A DNA stretch of 8,392 nt from Tannerellaceae bacterium (GTDB taxonomy: Bacteria; Bacteroidota; Bacteroidia; Bacteroidales; Tannerellaceae): positions 1 to 8,392 of the forward strand of contig JAIRZN010000134.1 of NCBI GenBank assembly GCA_031267205.1. The letters run 5' to 3'. Position 1 is the first letter of the stretch; each line of letters begins with the position of its first letter. Positions 7,163 to 8,392 of the stretch are shown here, piece by piece. The notes beneath the pieces were generated by a model. That model made no database searches. It was not told the DNA's origin and saw only the letters and a program-made list of their open reading frames with translations. The position numbers and the translations under genes are program-made.

Positions 7163-7170
7163 TATCTTCG
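7163..7170 (+). promoter_or_regulatory. Possible -7 promoter box for the LRR lipoprotein gene
   Basis: TATCTTCG differs from TAnnTTTG at one position. It ends 32 nt before the ATG, giving a plausible 25-nt leader that is AT-rich just ahead of the gene. No -33 TTTG is visible. The same C-for-T change is seen in the candidate box of the BACON gene. Confidence 0.4.
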
Positions 7171-7202
7171 CCGGAGATATTTTAACTTAATCTACAACAG
7201 CA

Positions 7203-8294
7203 ATGGATACAAATGAATTGAAAAACGCGATTGCGCGCTCACGTAACGCAGCGGCGGCTTGCATACTAATGATTGCGGCGGCCTTAGCCTTCGCCCTGGC
7301 GGGATGCGACGGCGAGACGGACGGGCCGGAAGATCCCGACGAGCCGGTGAACACCGATACTCCGGGCTCGATCTCTACTCTCCGGGCCTGGCTCAACGAA
7401 CAGCCTGACAACACGGCCGCTACGCCGTACAAGGTCAGCCTTAGCGACGTCAACCTCGACAGCGGGACGAACTGGGCCGACCTTGGCGTAGCCTTGAATG
7501 AGACGGGGAAATACATCGACCTCGACTTGTCGGGATGCACCGCGACGGCCATACCCGAAGGACGCTTGGAATCGAAGTACGAAGGGAGCAAATTGACCGT
7601 AACCTTCTACGGCACATTCGTCGGATGCAACCGGCTTGTGGCGATAAAGCTCCCTAAGGGCGTCAAAACCATCGGTCGGTATACCTTTTACGAGTGTGGA
7701 AACCTGGCGTCCGTCAGCCTGCCGGATAATCTCACCGAGATACACGGGTACGCCTTCAGGTTCGGCAAGGCCCTCAAGTCTATATCCTTACCCAACGGGC
7801 TGAAGGTGATCGAGGAGGGAGCGTTCGAGGAAACCGGACTGACGTCGGTGACGATACCCGCCTCTGTGCGAGGCTTCAAACATAGCGCGTTCAGGCTGTC
7901 GGCGCTAAAGACGGTCGTCGTCGAGGAGGGTGTGGACAGCATCAGCGAGTTGGCATTCTCACACTGCTACTCGCTCGAATCAATAAAACTACCGAACAGC
8001 ATCCGCAGGATAGGCGACAGCTCGCTCGCCTTCTGCTCATCCCTTGAATCCATAACCATCCCCGCAGGCGTAACCTCTATGGGCCACAGCGTTTTCGAGC
8101 AGTGCAGCAAACTAAAGGAAGTGACCATGCTACCGGTTACTCCCCCTGCTATCGGCACAAGTGTTTTCCTCCTGAATTATTCCGGTTACGACGACGACAT
8201 CACTATACGTGTCCCGGCCGCAAGCGTCAACGCCTACAAGACAGCCTACCGCTGGAGCGCATATGCCGACAAGATAGTCTCCTCCGGCAGTTGA
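7203..8294 (+). CDS. BspA-like leucine-rich-repeat (LRR_5) surface lipoprotein
   Basis: A 363-residue lipoprotein. An unusually long polar N-region (about 1-19, with K7, R12 and R14) leads into a hydrophobic stretch and the lipobox ALAGC, with lipidated C35. The next residues, DGETDGPEDPDEP, are strongly acidic, suggesting surface export and a flexible linker. Residues about 58-120 (LRAWLNEQPDN to LDLSGC) form the cap often seen before such repeats. About eight LRR_5 units of 22-23 residues fill about 137-322, for example TFYECGNLASVSLPDN and AFSHCYSLESIKLPNS. The end has the typical IRVPAASVNAYKTAYRWSAY block (335-354). BspA-type proteins bind host proteins or other bacteria, so adhesion is inferred by family only. 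There is no type IX secretion C-terminal domain. The divergent neighbour is the epimerase; a terminator follows 26 nt after the stop. Confidence 0.92.
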   Translation: MDTNELKNAIARSRNAAAACILMIAAALAFALAGCDGETDGPEDPDEPVNTDTPGSISTLRAWLNEQPDNTAATPYKVSLSDVNLDSGTNWADLGVALNETGKYIDLDLSGCTATAIPEGRLESKYEGSKLTVTFYGTFVGCNRLVAIKLPKGVKTIGRYTFYECGNLASVSLPDNLTEIHGYAFRFGKALKSISLPNGLKVIEEGAFEETGLTSVTIPASVRGFKHSAFRLSALKTVVVEEGVDSISELAFSHCYSLESIKLPNSIRRIGDSSLAFCSSLESITIPAGVTSMGHSVFEQCSKLKEVTMLPVTPPAIGTSVFLLNYSGYDDDITIRVPAASVNAYKTAYRWSAYADKIVSSGS

Positions 8295-8320
8295 GCTACA
8301 TATAATACGGCGGAACTTAT

Positions 8321-8378
8321 ATACGCACGTATCCGCATCCTTAGTGTCATGACGGGATGCGTATGCATGCGTATTTTT
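8321..8378 (+). terminator. Rho-independent terminator after the LRR gene
   Basis: ATACGCACGTATCCGCATCC (8321-8340) pairs with 8355-8374 to form a 20-bp stem with two mismatches and one G-U pair around a 14-base loop. The T-run at 8374-8378 follows at once. The loop itself contains the perfect palindrome GTCATGAC (8346-8353), and the right arm contains GCATGC-like self-complementary sequence. Placement just after the LRR stop supports termination of that transcript. Without a matching run of A on the left, it looks one-directional. Confidence 0.8.
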
Positions 8379-8392
8379 CTGCTCCGCAATAC

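Overview
The window reads as chromosomal DNA from a member of the Bacteroidetes, most likely Bacteroidales. The signs are a two-BACON-domain lipoprotein, an OmpA/TPR/beta-propeller lipoprotein, a BspA-type leucine-rich-repeat lipoprotein, a TPR-containing sensor kinase, gene starts without Shine-Dalgarno sequences, and promoter -7 boxes of the Bacteroidetes type (TAnnTTTG). The genus cannot be fixed from the sequence; a relative of Tannerella, Parabacteroides or Porphyromonas would fit. I see no rRNA, tRNA, CRISPR array, transposase, integrase or phage gene.

Layout. Positions 7-2482 (minus strand) hold a two-component pair: a membrane sensor histidine kinase with an extracytoplasmic TPR domain, followed 7 nt later by a NarL/FixJ-type response regulator. 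A 172-nt divergent intergenic region (2483-2654) carries a good promoter for the kinase and two GC-rich palindromes. Positions 2655-3893 (plus) encode a lipoprotein with two BACON domains and a C-terminal domain I do not recognise. Positions 3958-5925 (plus) encode an OmpA-family lipoprotein with the same domain order as PorE of the type IX secretion system. It ends 3 nt from the converging end of a lipoprotein aldose 1-epimerase (5929-7059, minus). A second divergent region (7060-7202) drives that epimerase leftward and a BspA-like LRR lipoprotein rightward (7203-8294), which is followed by a strong hairpin-plus-T-tract terminator.

How the genes fit together. Four of the six proteins are predicted lipoproteins of the cell envelope and a fifth is an inner-membrane sensor, so this is an envelope-centred region. 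The BACON and LRR lipoproteins have acidic residues right after the lipidated cysteine, as in Bacteroidetes lipoproteins exported to the cell surface. The PorE-like protein lacks them, as expected for a protein facing the periplasm and binding peptidoglycan. The kinase is divergent from the BACON gene, so regulation of its neighbour is possible but not shown. All six genes appear intact. No clearly new system is evident. The best leads are the PorE-like protein away from other secretion genes, the unassigned domain of the BACON protein, and the palindromes between the kinase and the BACON gene.
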